A DNA stretch of 64,000 nucleotides from Kangiella shandongensis (GTDB lineage Bacteria > Pseudomonadota > Gammaproteobacteria > Enterobacterales > Kangiellaceae): NCBI RefSeq assembly GCF_020005365.1, contig NZ_JACNML010000005.1, forward strand, positions 1 to 64,000, given 5' to 3'. Below the pieces are notes generated by a model that searched no databases, was not told the DNA's origin, and was given only the letters and a program-made list of their open reading frames with translations. Position 1 is the stretch's first letter, and every line of letters starts with the position of its first letter. The translations under genes were made by a program, and so were the position numbers. Shown piece by piece: positions 1-9,435 of this stretch.

Positions 1-340
1 CGTCCGTGTTCACGCGGTAGCCGCTAATCATGCAGTCCTTTAAGTTGTACTCCATGTAGTTCTCCAGCGTGTCGCCGGTCTTCGTTAAGTGCAACTGAAC
101 CTGCTTGCCCTTACCCACACACGCTTCTTTAAACAAGTAAGGCGTGGTGTTATCCATGTACTTGGTGATGCGCAGCTCGCTCACGTCCGCCGACGTCGCT
201 TCACGATCTTTGCTCGTACCAACACGAGCCGTGATCCCACGCTGTACACCCCAATCCAATGACAACACATCAATCCAGTCTTCGTGACCTTTTGCCGTCG
301 CTTCACCCTTGATGCCGTCGTAATTCATAAATATAGACAT
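1..340 (-). CDS. hcp: Hcp, type VI secretion tube protein (partial, C-terminus off window)
   Basis: Hcp forms the hexameric rings of the inner tube that the T6SS fires into target cells. The frame opens at an ATG at 340 preceded by GGAG at 347-350 and begins MSIFMNYDGIKGEATAKG, followed by a segment rich in beta-strand residues (DWIDVLSLDWGVQRGI), as in Hcp proteins. About 113 codons are visible and the gene runs off the left edge, so roughly the last third is missing. It lies 233 bp beyond the end of clpV in the same direction, so it probably has its own promoter, which fits the high Hcp expression seen in many T6SS loci. The family call is firm. Confidence 0.9.
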   Translation of the reverse strand, partial: MSIFMNYDGIKGEATAKGHEDWIDVLSLDWGVQRGITARVGTSKDREATSADVSELRITKYMDNTTPYLFKEACVGKGKQVQLHLTKTGDTLENYMEYNLKDCMISGYRVNTD

Positions 341-573
341 AGTTTTCTCCTTTTAGCGTCCATATGCCATAAAATTTAACCGATATAATTCAAGATATAT
401 CTTGTGTGAAAAGATATCCACACTCAGATATTACTAATCAGTTCAAATTTTTCAACTTATTTAAATAAATAATCACAAAAACAAGAACCACTTCATAGAA
501 ATCATTATTGACTGCTAAATTTATTAATTAACGCTTGATCTTTAAGTCGTTAAATGAACAATCAAATGATCTT
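341..573. other. AT-rich intergenic region between clpV and hcp
   Basis: This gap contains no gene. It is strongly AT-rich and would hold the hcp promoter and 5' leader, read leftward. A perfect 14-bp palindrome lies inside it at 391-404. No clear -35/-10 pair stands out. Confidence 0.6.
391..404. promoter_or_regulatory. Perfect palindrome CAAGATATATCTTG upstream of hcp
   Basis: This 14-bp perfect inverted repeat sits about 50 nt upstream of the hcp start codon. Its position suits an operator or a short stem in the hcp leader. The binding protein is unknown, and short AT-rich palindromes also arise by chance. Confidence 0.3.
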
Positions 574-3234
574 CTAGCCCCTGTCAAATATAAGCTTTCC
601 ATCTTTTGCCTTTACGAGAACATCGCCAATATCCTGTTCCTCAATCATGGCGTTGAGGAAGTGCTCTGATAACTCCGGCAATAAGCTCTGATTAATGATC
701 TTTTGGATGTTTCGGGCACCAGAATCGACCTCGGTACAACGAGATACAATATTAGATATAACACTCTCATCAAAGTCGCATCTCACCTTGTAGGAATCGG
801 TAATTCGATCAGACACCTTCTGCAGCTGAATTCTTGTGATTTGAGCCAGCACGTCTTCACCCAAAGGCACATAAGGTAACAAGGTGGTACGCCCAAGGAA
901 GGCAGGCTTAAACACGTTCAATAACTCTTCATGAATAAGTTTATTCAGCGCCTCGCCTTCTGGCATGGTTTCAGGATCCTCTGCCAGCTTCATAATGGTG
1001 TCGGTGCCAGCATTCGAGGTCATAATAATCAACGTGTTCTTAAAATCGATGTCACGCCCTTCACCGTCCTTGAGCATACCTTTATCAAAGACCTGGTAGA
1101 AAATATCCTGTACACCCGGATGCGCCTTCTCCACCTCATCAAGCAACACCACTGAATAAGGCTTTCGTCTTACGGCTTCTGTTAAAACACCACCTTCACC
1201 ATAACCAACATAACCTGGAGGCGAGCCCATCAGTAAGGAAACCTTATGCTCTTCCTTAAATTCAGACATATTAATGACTGTGATATTCTGCTCGCTGCCA
1301 TACATCTGCTCGGCCAACGCCAGCGCCGTTTCAGTCTTACCGACACCACTCGGACCGGCTAATAAAAAGACACCGATTGGCTTGGTTGGGTCAACCAGCT
1401 TCGCTGCTGACGTCTTCATCGCTTTAGCAATGCCCTTCAGCGCACTGTCCTGTCCAACCACTCTTTTACGTAAAGTGTCTTCGAGATTAAGAGAAACGCC
1501 GATGGAACTCTTCTGCATCTTGCCCACTGGAATTCCTGTCCAATCCGAAACCACTTCGGCAATCACGCGCGAATCGACTTCGGGGTACACCATTGGCGAT
1601 TCACCCTGCAACTTTTCCAGATCAAAGCGCAGCTGTGCTAATTCACTTAAGATGTCATCGGTATCAACGGCATCTTTAGCATCGGCTGAGTAATCGCCGT
1701 CATCAACCTCTTCTTCTTCTGCTTCTTCAGTCGCTTCAACATGTTGATTCATTAGCTGGTTAATTTTTTCTACCAGTTCTTTTTCCTGCTGCCAGCGCTC
1801 TTCGACCGCAGCTAATTCTTCAGTGATTGATTCCTGCTCAGACTCCAGCTCGTTTAGTCGTTCCTGATGCAAAGCATCGTCATCAGCTTCTTTATTTAGG
1901 ATAGTGACTTCGCGAACGATTTCTTCCAGTTTCTTTTCCAACTCTTCAACTTGTCTTGGCTTTGAGTTTTGACTCAAATTAACTCGCGCACAGGCCGTAT
2001 CCAAAAGGCTGACCGATTTATCTGGCAACTGTCTACCTGCGATATAACGCTGCGATAACTTAACACTGTCGACTAGTGCCTCATCCAGAATTCGAACTTT
2101 ATGGTGACTTTCCATGACATCAGTTAGCCCCCGCATAATAGCCACCGCAGTATCGAAGTCAGGCTCTTCAACTTTCACCACTTGGAAACGTCGAGTTAAC
2201 GCGGCATCTTTTTCAAAATATTTTTTATACTCGGCCCAGGTCGTTGCCGCGATCACTCGCAACTCACCACGGGCTAAAGCCGGCTTTAATAAATTCGCCG
2301 CGTCATTCTGCCCCGCCGAACCACCGGCACCAATCATGGTATGCGCTTCATCGATAAATAATATAATTGGCTGCACAGATCCTTTAACTTCATCGATAAC
2401 ATTTTTCAATCGATTTTCAAACTCACCTTTAACACCGGCACCAGCTTGCAACAAGCCCATATCTAACACTCGAACACTGACGTCCTGTAATACCTGAGGT
2501 ACTTCTCCGGCGATAATCTTGCTGGCGAAACCTTCGATTACTGACGTCTTGCCGACACCGGCCTCACCCGTCAAAATCGGGTTATTCTGACGGCGACGCG
2601 TTAAGATATCGGTCAGTTGGCGTATTTCCTCTTCACGACCTAATACAGGATCCAGTTCGCCATCACGCGCCTGCTGTGTTAAATCGACCGTGTACTGATC
2701 TAATGCTGGCGTACCTTTCGAAGACGTATTTGCAGTCGCTCCTTGCTCTTGAGTACCCTCATCACTATCAGCGGTTATCTGTTCAAATTCAACGGATAGC
2801 TGTTCATGATTTAACTTCTCAAGCTCTGGGGAAATACCATGAATCAGCATAGACAGGCTGTCATCTTTTAAGAGTGCCAGCAGTAAATGTCCGGAGCGAA
2901 CCTGTGTATTCGACTGTTCGATTGAGGCCTGTAACCATGACTGCTTAATTAAACTCACCAGGTAAGTCGAAAGTGCTGGCGGATGTTCATTTCCGGTTTT
3001 CAACCGCTCCAATGACTTATTTAAATCACGGATAACTTTATTTCCATCCACCTGAAAGTAATTAAATATACTTTTGAAGTCACTCGACTCAGTGTCCAAT
3101 ATCTTCAAGAACCAATGCTCGATTTCGACATAAAAGTGACTTCTGGATAGACATAATCCAGCGGACCCTTCCAGACTGGTTTTACAAAATCCATTTAGCT
3201 TATCAATAAGCACTCTGAGTTCATTATTTGACAC
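574..3234 (-). CDS. clpV: ClpV (TssH), AAA+ ATPase that recycles the T6SS sheath
   Basis: ClpV is a ClpB-class unfoldase that disassembles the contracted TssB/TssC sheath in the cytosol. The 886-residue protein has a divergent Clp-N region (about 1-150), a first AAA+ module with Walker A GEAGVGKT (223-230) and Walker B ILFIDE (291-296), a coiled-coil middle region (about 425-545), and a second AAA+ module with GPSGVGKT (627-634), pore loop GYVGYGEGG (674-682) and VVLLDE (695-700). A very acidic stretch at about 502-527 interrupts the middle region. The gene ends the tssE-F-G-H run, 22 bp after tssG. Context separates it from housekeeping ClpB. Confidence 0.93.
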   Translation of the reverse strand: MSNNELRVLIDKLNGFCKTSLEGSAGLCLSRSHFYVEIEHWFLKILDTESSDFKSIFNYFQVDGNKVIRDLNKSLERLKTGNEHPPALSTYLVSLIKQSWLQASIEQSNTQVRSGHLLLALLKDDSLSMLIHGISPELEKLNHEQLSVEFEQITADSDEGTQEQGATANTSSKGTPALDQYTVDLTQQARDGELDPVLGREEEIRQLTDILTRRRQNNPILTGEAGVGKTSVIEGFASKIIAGEVPQVLQDVSVRVLDMGLLQAGAGVKGEFENRLKNVIDEVKGSVQPIILFIDEAHTMIGAGGSAGQNDAANLLKPALARGELRVIAATTWAEYKKYFEKDAALTRRFQVVKVEEPDFDTAVAIMRGLTDVMESHHKVRILDEALVDSVKLSQRYIAGRQLPDKSVSLLDTACARVNLSQNSKPRQVEELEKKLEEIVREVTILNKEADDDALHQERLNELESEQESITEELAAVEERWQQEKELVEKINQLMNQHVEATEEAEEEEVDDGDYSADAKDAVDTDDILSELAQLRFDLEKLQGESPMVYPEVDSRVIAEVVSDWTGIPVGKMQKSSIGVSLNLEDTLRKRVVGQDSALKGIAKAMKTSAAKLVDPTKPIGVFLLAGPSGVGKTETALALAEQMYGSEQNITVINMSEFKEEHKVSLLMGSPPGYVGYGEGGVLTEAVRRKPYSVVLLDEVEKAHPGVQDIFYQVFDKGMLKDGEGRDIDFKNTLIIMTSNAGTDTIMKLAEDPETMPEGEALNKLIHEELLNVFKPAFLGRTTLLPYVPLGEDVLAQITRIQLQKVSDRITDSYKVRCDFDESVISNIVSRCTEVDSGARNIQKIINQSLLPELSEHFLNAMIEEQDIGDVLVKAKDGKLIFDRG

Positions 3235-3256
3235 AGTATTCTCCTAATCCCGTTTG

Positions 3257-4246
3257 TTAACAGTAATAATTAATAACTTTTTCGTTGTCCGTAGACAGCC
3301 CCATCCAGGCACTCGAACCGAGGGCCGTTTTCTGCTGGCCGGGGCTGAGCTGAACAGTCTGACAATGCTTGGCCTTTACTTTCAATTTAAAATTAAATTC
3401 ATAACCGTCGCCGACTAAATTCTTTAAGGTTTTGTTGAGTAACCGGTTCATCTTCCCTCCCGGCGTTAAACTGCGGAAAGTTGCGGCATCATTGACCTCA
3501 AACTCAACTTCAAAACTCGAGCTCAGATCCCAGCAGCGCCGACCCAGCATGGTGTTTACGCCTAACTGATTAAAGCTGACTCCTTGACCATTCGAACCCA
3601 TTCGGCTCAACTGATCATCCTCCAGTTCGATCCATTTACCCTGGAACTCATTAACCGCAGCGTTTAAGCCGGATAGGTCGTTGATTACGCTCTTCAGTTT
3701 GTCTGCCGAGCGGGCACAGGCGTAAGTCAAACCACTATAATAAGCCGAAGAGTTTTCCTTCATGGGATATGACTCGCCAGCAAGTGTCGTCATAATCAAA
3801 TCAGCGGTTGATTGATAATGACTGACGTTGGCTTGATACGACTTATCGGTGTCCAGGCGGTACTTTGCCCAGCTGCGATACATCAAACTGTTCAACCGAT
3901 GATTAAACATATCCAAAAAATCTTTCAGGACATGGTTTTTATCTCGCAGGCTCTTAGCCAGAGTTTCCGAATAATGGTTCGGCAAGATGCCATTAGCCCC
4001 TGTCAAACTAAACAGGGCGCTGGTGATTAATACTTTTTCACCATCACCCGTTCGCTGAGTAGATACGATCGCCGGCTCGTGAGGATCGAATGATTGTTTA
4101 TGCTTGAACTGGATGAAACCTTTTTCCAGGCAGTCCAAAGCCCTGCTTTGATGTTTTTTAAACAATTGCTGCTCAATTGCAAAAATCGCTGCAAACGGAT
4201 CGTCTGCATCGCTGCGCTCTTCCAGTTTCAATGTCATGTCGTTCAT
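3257..4246 (-). CDS. tssG: TssG (VasB/ImpH), T6SS baseplate component
   Basis: TssG joins TssF and TssE in the T6SS baseplate wedge. The 329-residue protein is near the family length, has no signal or membrane segment, and carries a typical C-terminal region with GVNTMLGRRCWDLSSSFEVEF and LTPGG blocks. Its start overlaps the tssF stop by four bases (ATGA, 4243-4246), so the pair is translationally coupled. The call rests on the order tssE-tssF-tssG-clpV together with the recognisable C-terminal blocks. Confidence 0.9.
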   Translation of the reverse strand: MNDMTLKLEERSDADDPFAAIFAIEQQLFKKHQSRALDCLEKGFIQFKHKQSFDPHEPAIVSTQRTGDGEKVLITSALFSLTGANGILPNHYSETLAKSLRDKNHVLKDFLDMFNHRLNSLMYRSWAKYRLDTDKSYQANVSHYQSTADLIMTTLAGESYPMKENSSAYYSGLTYACARSADKLKSVINDLSGLNAAVNEFQGKWIELEDDQLSRMGSNGQGVSFNQLGVNTMLGRRCWDLSSSFEVEFEVNDAATFRSLTPGGKMNRLLNKTLKNLVGDGYEFNFKLKVKAKHCQTVQLSPGQQKTALGSSAWMGLSTDNEKVINYYC

Positions 4247-6051
4247 AACAATTTAACCTTGCCACCTAACACCGGCCAGCTATAAACCTTTTCTCTATGC
4301 CCCTGCAACTTAATACTTAACTTGACGAATGAGTTAACCTGACAAAGCTGCGATAAAAAGGCATTCAGCACACAGCCAAATAAATACACACTGGTGCCCG
4401 TATAGTATTCTTCATCACAAATCAGGGTCAGGTTGTTACCGTGAATCACACCAGAATGCCCTCCAATAACAGCTCTTGAAACACTGGGCTCGATACTCAT
4501 TTCCTGAATTCCATCGATCATATTTTCAACTTCTGGAAGTTCGAAAAAGTTGTATAAGCCCAATATTTCCTTTAGCCCATCAACTCCCTGATCCGACAAA
4601 TAGCTCAAATTCAGATGACGCGCTAACTGCCAACGAGACTTATCGGTGACCTGAGGTCGCTTTGGTGTCGATAACCGGGTTTCCGATTTGATTTGGCGGA
4701 TCGTTGGCGTGGGCTTTGCAAACAACAGCTGACAACCACCTTCACTTAACCGCAGTCTGGTCGTTAAATTCCTATTGCTGCACTCGGTAACTAATTGCAA
4801 AAACTTTGGCCTTTGCTGTTCTTCTTGTGACTGTGGAATTAGCGTTAAAATAGTCTCTAGCCCGGCAGAGCGTTTGCCACCGGCACGCTCATTGTAGGAT
4901 CGTTGATAATTCCACACCCAGGCCTGCTCTTTAATCGTATTGGGTTTATAAATTGGGAACAGCGGCTCCTTATCTCCAGACTCATTAATGCTGTTAACCG
5001 CTTTAATATGATGTACTTCATAACTGTCGGGCTGACTGGCTGACGGATTCACTTTATAGTCATTAATCAAAGGTTCAACGTCGATCAATTCTGGATTATG
5101 TTCAAATAAATTAATGGCCGGCGTTGCTCCAAGTGAAAAATTGGCCGCTGTTAGGAATTGCTCCAGATCAGGGTAGTGCTCCTTACAATACAAGGTTATT
5201 TCTTTTTGCACCGCTCCCTGTTTAAAGCCTAAGTTAATATTTTGTAATTCAAAGAATAAAAACTTGTCTGGAACATGGTAAAACTCCGACAGTACCCTGA
5301 AGCCCCCAAAGCTCTTCTTATTATAGGGTAAGACGGCTTCGTCCGATTCAAAACCCAGCTGTCGAATATTGACCGGATCAATACGTTTTTCTTCTGCGCC
5401 CGCGGACTGATCTTTAATGGTGATCAATACCGTATCGTTATGGATAAGCTCAAACAATTTGGCAACGTGTTGCTGCTGTCCTTTAAGGAAGCACCGTAAG
5501 TGCTCTACCTCGAAACCATCATCATCCAGACCTTCACTGGTTGCTTCTATCTCAAAGCGCAAACGCGACAGTACCTTGGTTTTGCGACTCGGTAATTCCG
5601 GTAGCTCGAACGGCAACCCGCTATAACTCGCTTCACTGACCTTCAGCGGATATAACGTGGTGTCATAACAGGTCTGAAAGCGACACTCGGTCATACCGCT
5701 CTGGATGGCGCGGAACCGCGTTCCCTTGCTGATGGTATAAGGCTTATCTACCCCTTCTTTTAACTCAAACGAAAAAACACCGGTAGCGGGAATTGGCGCA
5801 AAGTAATCGGGGTATAACACGCTGAACAGAGACTGGGTTAATTCCGGCAGACCAGAATCGATATTTTGCTGTACCCTCGCTGTCAAAAACGAAACGGCCT
5901 CGATTAAGCGCGCGACATGCGGATCTTCGATTTCGCTCTCGTCCAGTCCCAGATGGCCAGCAACTTTAGGGTGCTTCTTAGCAAATTCTTCTGAGTATTC
6001 TCGGAAATACGCTAATTCTTTATTGTAGTAGCTAAGAAAATTATCCTTCAT
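4243..6051 (-). CDS. tssF: TssF (VasA/ImpG), T6SS baseplate component
   Basis: TssF is the largest T6SS wedge protein. The frame is open further upstream, but the start at 6051 is preferred: AAGGAG lies at the right distance, and translation from it gives MKDNFLSYYNKELAYFREY, the family's usual N-terminus. That start makes a 602-residue protein. Other family blocks seen are FAKKHPKVAGHLGL, DPHVARLIEAVSFLTARV and YPDYFAPIPATGVF. The start lies 11 bases inside the end of tssE and the stop overlaps tssG by four bases, so the three genes form one coupled unit. Confidence 0.93.
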   Translation of the reverse strand: MKDNFLSYYNKELAYFREYSEEFAKKHPKVAGHLGLDESEIEDPHVARLIEAVSFLTARVQQNIDSGLPELTQSLFSVLYPDYFAPIPATGVFSFELKEGVDKPYTISKGTRFRAIQSGMTECRFQTCYDTTLYPLKVSEASYSGLPFELPELPSRKTKVLSRLRFEIEATSEGLDDDGFEVEHLRCFLKGQQQHVAKLFELIHNDTVLITIKDQSAGAEEKRIDPVNIRQLGFESDEAVLPYNKKSFGGFRVLSEFYHVPDKFLFFELQNINLGFKQGAVQKEITLYCKEHYPDLEQFLTAANFSLGATPAINLFEHNPELIDVEPLINDYKVNPSASQPDSYEVHHIKAVNSINESGDKEPLFPIYKPNTIKEQAWVWNYQRSYNERAGGKRSAGLETILTLIPQSQEEQQRPKFLQLVTECSNRNLTTRLRLSEGGCQLLFAKPTPTIRQIKSETRLSTPKRPQVTDKSRWQLARHLNLSYLSDQGVDGLKEILGLYNFFELPEVENMIDGIQEMSIEPSVSRAVIGGHSGVIHGNNLTLICDEEYYTGTSVYLFGCVLNAFLSQLCQVNSFVKLSIKLQGHREKVYSWPVLGGKVKLL

Positions 6052-6520
6052 TGTCCAGCTCCTTAACACTGAATAAATGATCAACCGGATTCAGTTTTGT
6101 ACTGAACGATAAACGTTCCCGATCCTGCTCTATAATCAAATTAGCAGTGATCATCAGCCGCACCACCCTGTCGACAGGATCGCTGTTTTCCAGAATCTTA
6201 ACCTTCACTCGCTCAAGGCGCGGCTCATATTGCTCAATCAACTCGCGGATCTCGATACAAAGCATATCCTTATCACCCGGGTAGGTGAGGTTCTTTGTTG
6301 AAAAATCCTCCAGACCGTAGTTCACTGATGACAGCTTCAGCTCCTGTAGCGAATCAATCAGCGGTGTCCAGTCGAGCTTAGTATTGAGTAACGACTCGAT
6401 ATCACGACATACCATTTTTTTATAACGCTCATAGGGATCAAAATAATGAGCTCCATTGTCCTCATCATGCAACATATCCAGTAATGACGATCGTAATTCC
6501 GGTATCTCGTTCGGTTTCAT
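6041..6520 (-). CDS. tssE: TssE (ImpF), gp25-like T6SS baseplate protein
   Basis: TssE resembles phage T4 gp25 and nucleates sheath assembly on the baseplate. The 159-residue protein has a short N-terminus ending in an RYKKMVCRDIESLLNT helix, then a gp25-like core with the EPRLERVKV block that is conserved in the family. It follows the lipoprotein gene with a 3-bp gap and overlaps tssF by 11 bases. The length and the neighbours agree with TssE. Confidence 0.9.
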   Translation of the reverse strand: MKPNEIPELRSSLLDMLHDEDNGAHYFDPYERYKKMVCRDIESLLNTKLDWTPLIDSLQELKLSSVNYGLEDFSTKNLTYPGDKDMLCIEIRELIEQYEPRLERVKVKILENSDPVDRVVRLMITANLIIEQDRERLSFSTKLNPVDHLFSVKELDNEG

Positions 6521-6523
6521 CCG

Positions 6524-7159
6524 TTATAAACACTCCCTGCCATCAAAATAGGTACTGATGTGTAACTCCACGCGGCGATTGGTAGCTCGACCCTGTGGCG
6601 TTTTATTTGAAGCAATAGGATTCTTTTCGCCCAAACCGCAGGATCTTAAGCGGCTGATATCAACACCACGCAACACCAGGTTGGATAACACGCTTTCCGC
6701 ACGGTTTTTCGACAATTTCAAGTTATAATCCGCCGAACCAACATTGTCGGTAAAACCAACCACAGAGACCGAGCTCTTGTCATAGACGTTAAGTAAACTC
6801 GAGATCCTATCGAGCAAATCTTTTGCACTACTGGTCAGAACCTCACTATCTGTTCTAAAGATATCCTTACCTTTTAAACGCAATGTCACGTCATAAAATT
6901 CGGCATCGGCATAACGGATCACCTGTACCTGCTCTTCGTTAACAAAATTCCGATAAAATGACTTATCGATGATTTGCATATACTCTTCGGGTGACACGAT
7001 TTCTTTTTGATAAATGAAGGTTTTTTGTTGCTCCGAACGCCGCTTTTTCTCCAGATAGCGTTCTTCCTCCGTCATTTCTCCCCACTGAAAAGTGTTATTT
7101 AATAATTCACATCCAGAGAGAAATATCATCGAACATAATATAATTGTTAATATTCTCAT
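6524..7159 (-). CDS. OmpA-domain lipoprotein in the T6SS operon (possible TagL-like anchor)
   Basis: The protein starts with a lipoprotein signal ending in LSGC (Cys17) and finishes with an OmpA-type peptidoglycan-binding domain (about residues 110-205) containing VVGFTDNVGSADYN, LSKNRAESV and GRATNRRVEL. It is therefore expected to be lipid-anchored in a membrane and to bind the cell wall. In many T6SS the cell-wall anchor is a domain of TssL or a separate TagL/TagN/TagP protein. Here a free-standing version lies between tagJ and tssE, which suggests it anchors this system. The domain calls are firm; the T6SS role is inferred from position. Confidence 0.8.
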   Translation of the reverse strand: MRILTIILCSMIFLSGCELLNNTFQWGEMTEEERYLEKKRRSEQQKTFIYQKEIVSPEEYMQIIDKSFYRNFVNEEQVQVIRYADAEFYDVTLRLKGKDIFRTDSEVLTSSAKDLLDRISSLLNVYDKSSVSVVGFTDNVGSADYNLKLSKNRAESVLSNLVLRGVDISRLRSCGLGEKNPIASNKTPQGRATNRRVELHISTYFDGRECL

Positions 7160-7191
7160 TGTTAGGTCCCAATGTTGGGTTAGTGTTATGG

Positions 7192-7986
7192 TTACTGTTG
7201 AAACTCAAGACTATTAATTTCTAAAATTGATACGGCTTCATCACCGACTAGATAGGTCTTCTGGCCCATTCCGCGAACCGTTTCTGTGACATCACACTCC
7301 TGCCAATCGGTTTCTCTTGCCAGTCGCTGCTGATCGGTAGCTGCATCAATATAAGTCACCGGTATATACACTTCCCCTTGTGTGCCGTCATTGAGGATCA
7401 GATCCGCTTTGCGCCACAGATAGTCGATAGGTTGTTTAGTATCCTCAAATACAATGGATGAAATCGACTCATTGGCAATCCAGTAGTAATTGCCATTAGG
7501 AGCCAGCACTTCCATAAAGCCACCATTCAAATCATCCAGGTCGCGAAAATCATCAAATCTTTTGTCCTCTTCATTCCATGAGCCTTTGACTGCCTGACGA
7601 CCCTCTTCTGCAGCATGCAGAGCATCAGCAAATCCTTTGCTATCATCGGCTCTTAAAGCAGCTATCGCTTCAATGTGTTTTTCCATCTGAGGTGATGGTT
7701 CACCAATGACCTTCGGTGGACGTCCCTGCTTGTAGAAATCTTCTCGATGCTGCGCCGCTCGGATCAGGTTACGCCAGTTCGCCACTTCCATAACGTATTT
7801 CGGCTCGAGCGTTGATAATAAGTCCAATTGCTTATCGGCCCGTTCATACTCGCCGGCGACACACAGCATCTGACCAAATAGCATTCTTTTAAAATGCTGA
7901 TCTGGATATTGTTTTATTTCTTCTACCAGTTGACTGATACATTCATCTATCTTCCCTTCACTGTACTTTTCTGAAAAGCCTTCCAT
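7192..7986 (-). CDS. tagJ: TagJ/ImpE (SciE-type) T6SS accessory protein
   Basis: TagJ/ImpE proteins are accessory T6SS factors, some of which bind the sheath component TssB. The 264-residue protein has an N-terminal helical repeat region resembling TPR (KYSEGKIDECISQLVEEIKQ, FGQMLCVAGEYERADKQLDLL) and a C-terminal beta-rich part with the LAPNGNYYWIANESI and RKADLILNDGTQGEVYIP blocks typical of the SciE family. It lies directly after the TssC-family gene, which is the impD-impE order of Rhizobium-type clusters. Confidence 0.87.
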   Translation of the reverse strand: MEGFSEKYSEGKIDECISQLVEEIKQYPDQHFKRMLFGQMLCVAGEYERADKQLDLLSTLEPKYVMEVANWRNLIRAAQHREDFYKQGRPPKVIGEPSPQMEKHIEAIAALRADDSKGFADALHAAEEGRQAVKGSWNEEDKRFDDFRDLDDLNGGFMEVLAPNGNYYWIANESISSIVFEDTKQPIDYLWRKADLILNDGTQGEVYIPVTYIDAATDQQRLARETDWQECDVTETVRGMGQKTYLVGDEAVSILEINSLEFQQ

Positions 7987-7989
7987 TTT

Positions 7990-9435
7990 TTATGCTCCTC
8001 GCTTGCTTTGAACTATTTCGGTTGTTAGTTGAATACTTGACGTTAAATTATCTAATTGAAAGTGTGGACGAATATGCATGTCGCACAGCATATAACCGGG
8101 TTTATCTGGACGTTCTGCAACACTGACTTTCGCTTCCCGCAACGGATACTTGGCTTTGATTTCCACCGATGCGTCATCATTTGCCGTGGTATATTTCAGT
8201 AACCACTGTTGTAAAAACTGCTCGCACTCGGTTTCATTAATAAAGCTACCCACCTTCTCCCGGCAGATCACTTTGATATAATGGGCGAACCGCGAGACAC
8301 ACAGGGTGTACTGCATCATGCTCGACATGGCCGCATTGGTCGTCGCTACTGAGTCCTTATACACCGCAGGTTTTTGTACCGAGTTATTGCCATAAAAACC
8401 AATATATGGCGTTCTTGCCATCGCTGTTGCCGGTATAAAACCGTGGCTATGCAGCTGCTGCTCAAGGCTGTCGGTGATACTGACGGCGATGGGTGACACT
8501 GGTGTTTCGCCATCCACCGGGGATAGTTCAACCGGCAGATCAGTGACCACACCACCATTAATTTGTCCTCGCGATACGCCTCGAATGGAAGCAAACCAAC
8601 CATGCTCACTAAATGCTCTCATCACGGTCGTCGCAAAGGCATAGATTGCATTGCCCCACAAGCGATCACTGGGCTGTTCAATGGATTCCTTAAACACAAA
8701 ACCATCGGCACGGGTTCCATCATCCTGATAGCGACGTCGCATCAGGATGTCGGGCAACACAATGCCTAAAAAGCGAGCATCCTCACTATCGCGCAGGGAA
8801 TTCCAGGCCCGATACTCCGGTTGACGCATCATGTCTGAGACATTCATTAAGGGTGACAGCTCTTTGTACCTGTCTACTCCAAAAAAGCTTGGTTCCAGAC
8901 TGGTTAAAAACGGTGCAAAGGCAGCCGCTGCTACCGATGACATCAACTGCAGGATTTCAATATCCGAGATGCCGACCTCGGGTCTGGGCTTTAAGCGCAT
9001 GCGGTAAGAGCCAAGCAATAATGAATAAGGCTCACCACCTGGATTGTCATACTCCTCGGAATAGACCTTCTTAAAGATCTCACTTTGATCAAAATCTATC
9101 GCCCGAGAAAGATCCTTACCTAATTGGGCTAAGCTAATATCCAACAACTTAATTTTTGTGGCGCGCGCTGAGCGCTCCAATGCCCTTTCGCAACAGAGAA
9201 AATAAAGGCCCCGCCAGTTTGCTTCTAATTCCTGAAAGCGCGGGTGATGGATAATGGCGTTCACTAAGCGATTAATTTTCTTATCAATTTTAAGCACCAT
9301 GATCTGTAACTGGATTTCAATACGTTCCCAGTCGAAGCCATCACCCTGTGCCCCTATCGCTTCGGCCTCTCCATGTATCTGTGATTTTATCTGAGAAGAA
9401 AGCTGAGCAATAGCCTTGTCATTATTCTTTTGCAA
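7990..9435 (-). CDS. TssC-family sheath protein (ImpD-like paralogue)
   Basis: The protein belongs to the TssC/EvpB family that builds the contractile T6SS sheath with TssB. Family blocks are visible: HHPRFQELEANWRGLYFL (about 70-90), FDQSEIFKKVYSEEYDNPGGEPYSLLLGSY, then SSVAAAAFAPFL. Two facts suggest it is the ImpD-type second copy and not the main TssC: no tssB gene precedes it, and it is followed by impE/tagJ. It is the first gene of the leftward operon, and its upstream region (9436-9653) is shared with a divergent gene. If no other tssC exists outside the window, this would be the functional one. Confidence 0.8.
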   Translation of the reverse strand: MQKNNDKAIAQLSSQIKSQIHGEAEAIGAQGDGFDWERIEIQLQIMVLKIDKKINRLVNAIIHHPRFQELEANWRGLYFLCCERALERSARATKIKLLDISLAQLGKDLSRAIDFDQSEIFKKVYSEEYDNPGGEPYSLLLGSYRMRLKPRPEVGISDIEILQLMSSVAAAAFAPFLTSLEPSFFGVDRYKELSPLMNVSDMMRQPEYRAWNSLRDSEDARFLGIVLPDILMRRRYQDDGTRADGFVFKESIEQPSDRLWGNAIYAFATTVMRAFSEHGWFASIRGVSRGQINGGVVTDLPVELSPVDGETPVSPIAVSITDSLEQQLHSHGFIPATAMARTPYIGFYGNNSVQKPAVYKDSVATTNAAMSSMMQYTLCVSRFAHYIKVICREKVGSFINETECEQFLQQWLLKYTTANDDASVEIKAKYPLREAKVSVAERPDKPGYMLCDMHIRPHFQLDNLTSSIQLTTEIVQSKRGA

